22,271 nucleotides of DNA from CAYSPU01 sp964432995 (lineage in GTDB: Bacteria > Verrucomicrobiota > Verrucomicrobiia > Limisphaerales > JAHDYP01), in the NCBI GenBank assembly GCA_964432995.1, contig CAYSPU010000079.1, positions 1 through 22,271 on the forward strand, in the 5' to 3' direction. The translations under genes and the position numbers were made by a program. Position 1 is the stretch's first letter. Each line of letters starts with the position of its first letter. The notes beneath the pieces are model-generated. The model had not been told where the DNA came from. It was given only the letters and a program-made list of their open reading frames with translations, and searched no databases. Of this stretch, positions 22,116-22,271 are shown piece by piece.

Positions 22116-22271
22116 GAGGTTCACGGTTCGGAGGTTGGGAGGTTCAGGGTTCGGAGGTTGGGAGGTTCAGGGTTCGGAGGTTGGGAGGTTCACGGTTCGG
22201 AGGTTGGGAGGTTCACGGTTCGGAGGTTGGGAGGTTCAGGGTTCGGAGGTTGGGAGGTTCACGGTTCGGAG
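22116..22271. repeat. 23-bp tandem repeat (6.8 copies) reaching the window edge
   Basis: The array starts on the base after the ABC exporter stop codon and continues to the end of the window. Each 23-base unit is GA followed by three related heptads: GGTTCAC or GGTTCAG, GGTTCGG, AGGTTGG. The only variable base is position 9 of the unit (C,G,G,C,C,G,C over successive copies). The true copy number cannot be known because the window ends in it. Confidence 0.95.

Noticed and set aside
19959..22124. A 721-codon open frame on the minus strand
   Set aside because: It is antisense to the ABC exporter, which carries every ATPase motif; the minus frame is low-complexity.
22116..22271. A CRISPR array
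   Set aside because: Units are directly adjacent with no spacers, and there are no cas genes; it is a VNTR.

Overview
The window is a GC-rich chromosomal segment that looks like Verrucomicrobiota (a Limisphaerales/Pedosphaera-like soil or freshwater lineage), probably a metagenome scaffold because it contains a 10-N gap. I infer this taxon from the style of the genes: an ECF sigma factor paired with a zinc-ribbon Ser/Thr kinase carrying WD40 repeats, a PQQ-type propeller protein, an FG-GAP/ASPIC secreted protein, a serine hydrolase-NamZ fusion, many toxin-antitoxin pairs and abundant short-period hairpin repeats. No 16S rRNA, tRNA gene or phylogenetic marker was available to confirm it.
Layout: dprA (+) converges on a large exported AmiE-like/NamZ fusion (-). 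Next come a VapBC pair (-) and a PQQ-propeller gene (+) interrupted by the N gap and by a stray macrodomain fragment. A noncoding stretch with a perfect 40-bp palindrome leads to the ECF sigma gene and the large membrane kinase. The kinase reading frame carries a heptanucleotide hairpin repeat inside the WD40 region and is broken near its end at a run of eight C. A six-hairpin repeat array then precedes a secreted seven-repeat FG-GAP/ASPIC protein. A second VapBC pair is sandwiched between that protein's tail and an equal-length paralogous tail (pseudogene). HicBA, maf, an orphan MlaE-like permease, tcdA (-), a small ferredoxin (-) and an MsbA-like ABC exporter (+) follow. The window ends in a 23-bp tandem repeat.
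Functional themes: cell-wall turnover (NamZ fusion), DNA uptake/recombination (DprA), housekeeping nucleotide and tRNA modification (Maf, TcdA), membrane lipid transport (MlaE-like permease, MsbA-like exporter), and a probable kinase-to-sigma signalling module. Three toxin-antitoxin modules and at least six kinds of repeat show an accessory, repeat-remodelled region between about 4 and 17 kb. The points most worth a second look are the repeat inside the kinase ORF, the poly-C frameshift at its end, the paralogous tails flanking VapBC, and the AmiE-NamZ fusion.
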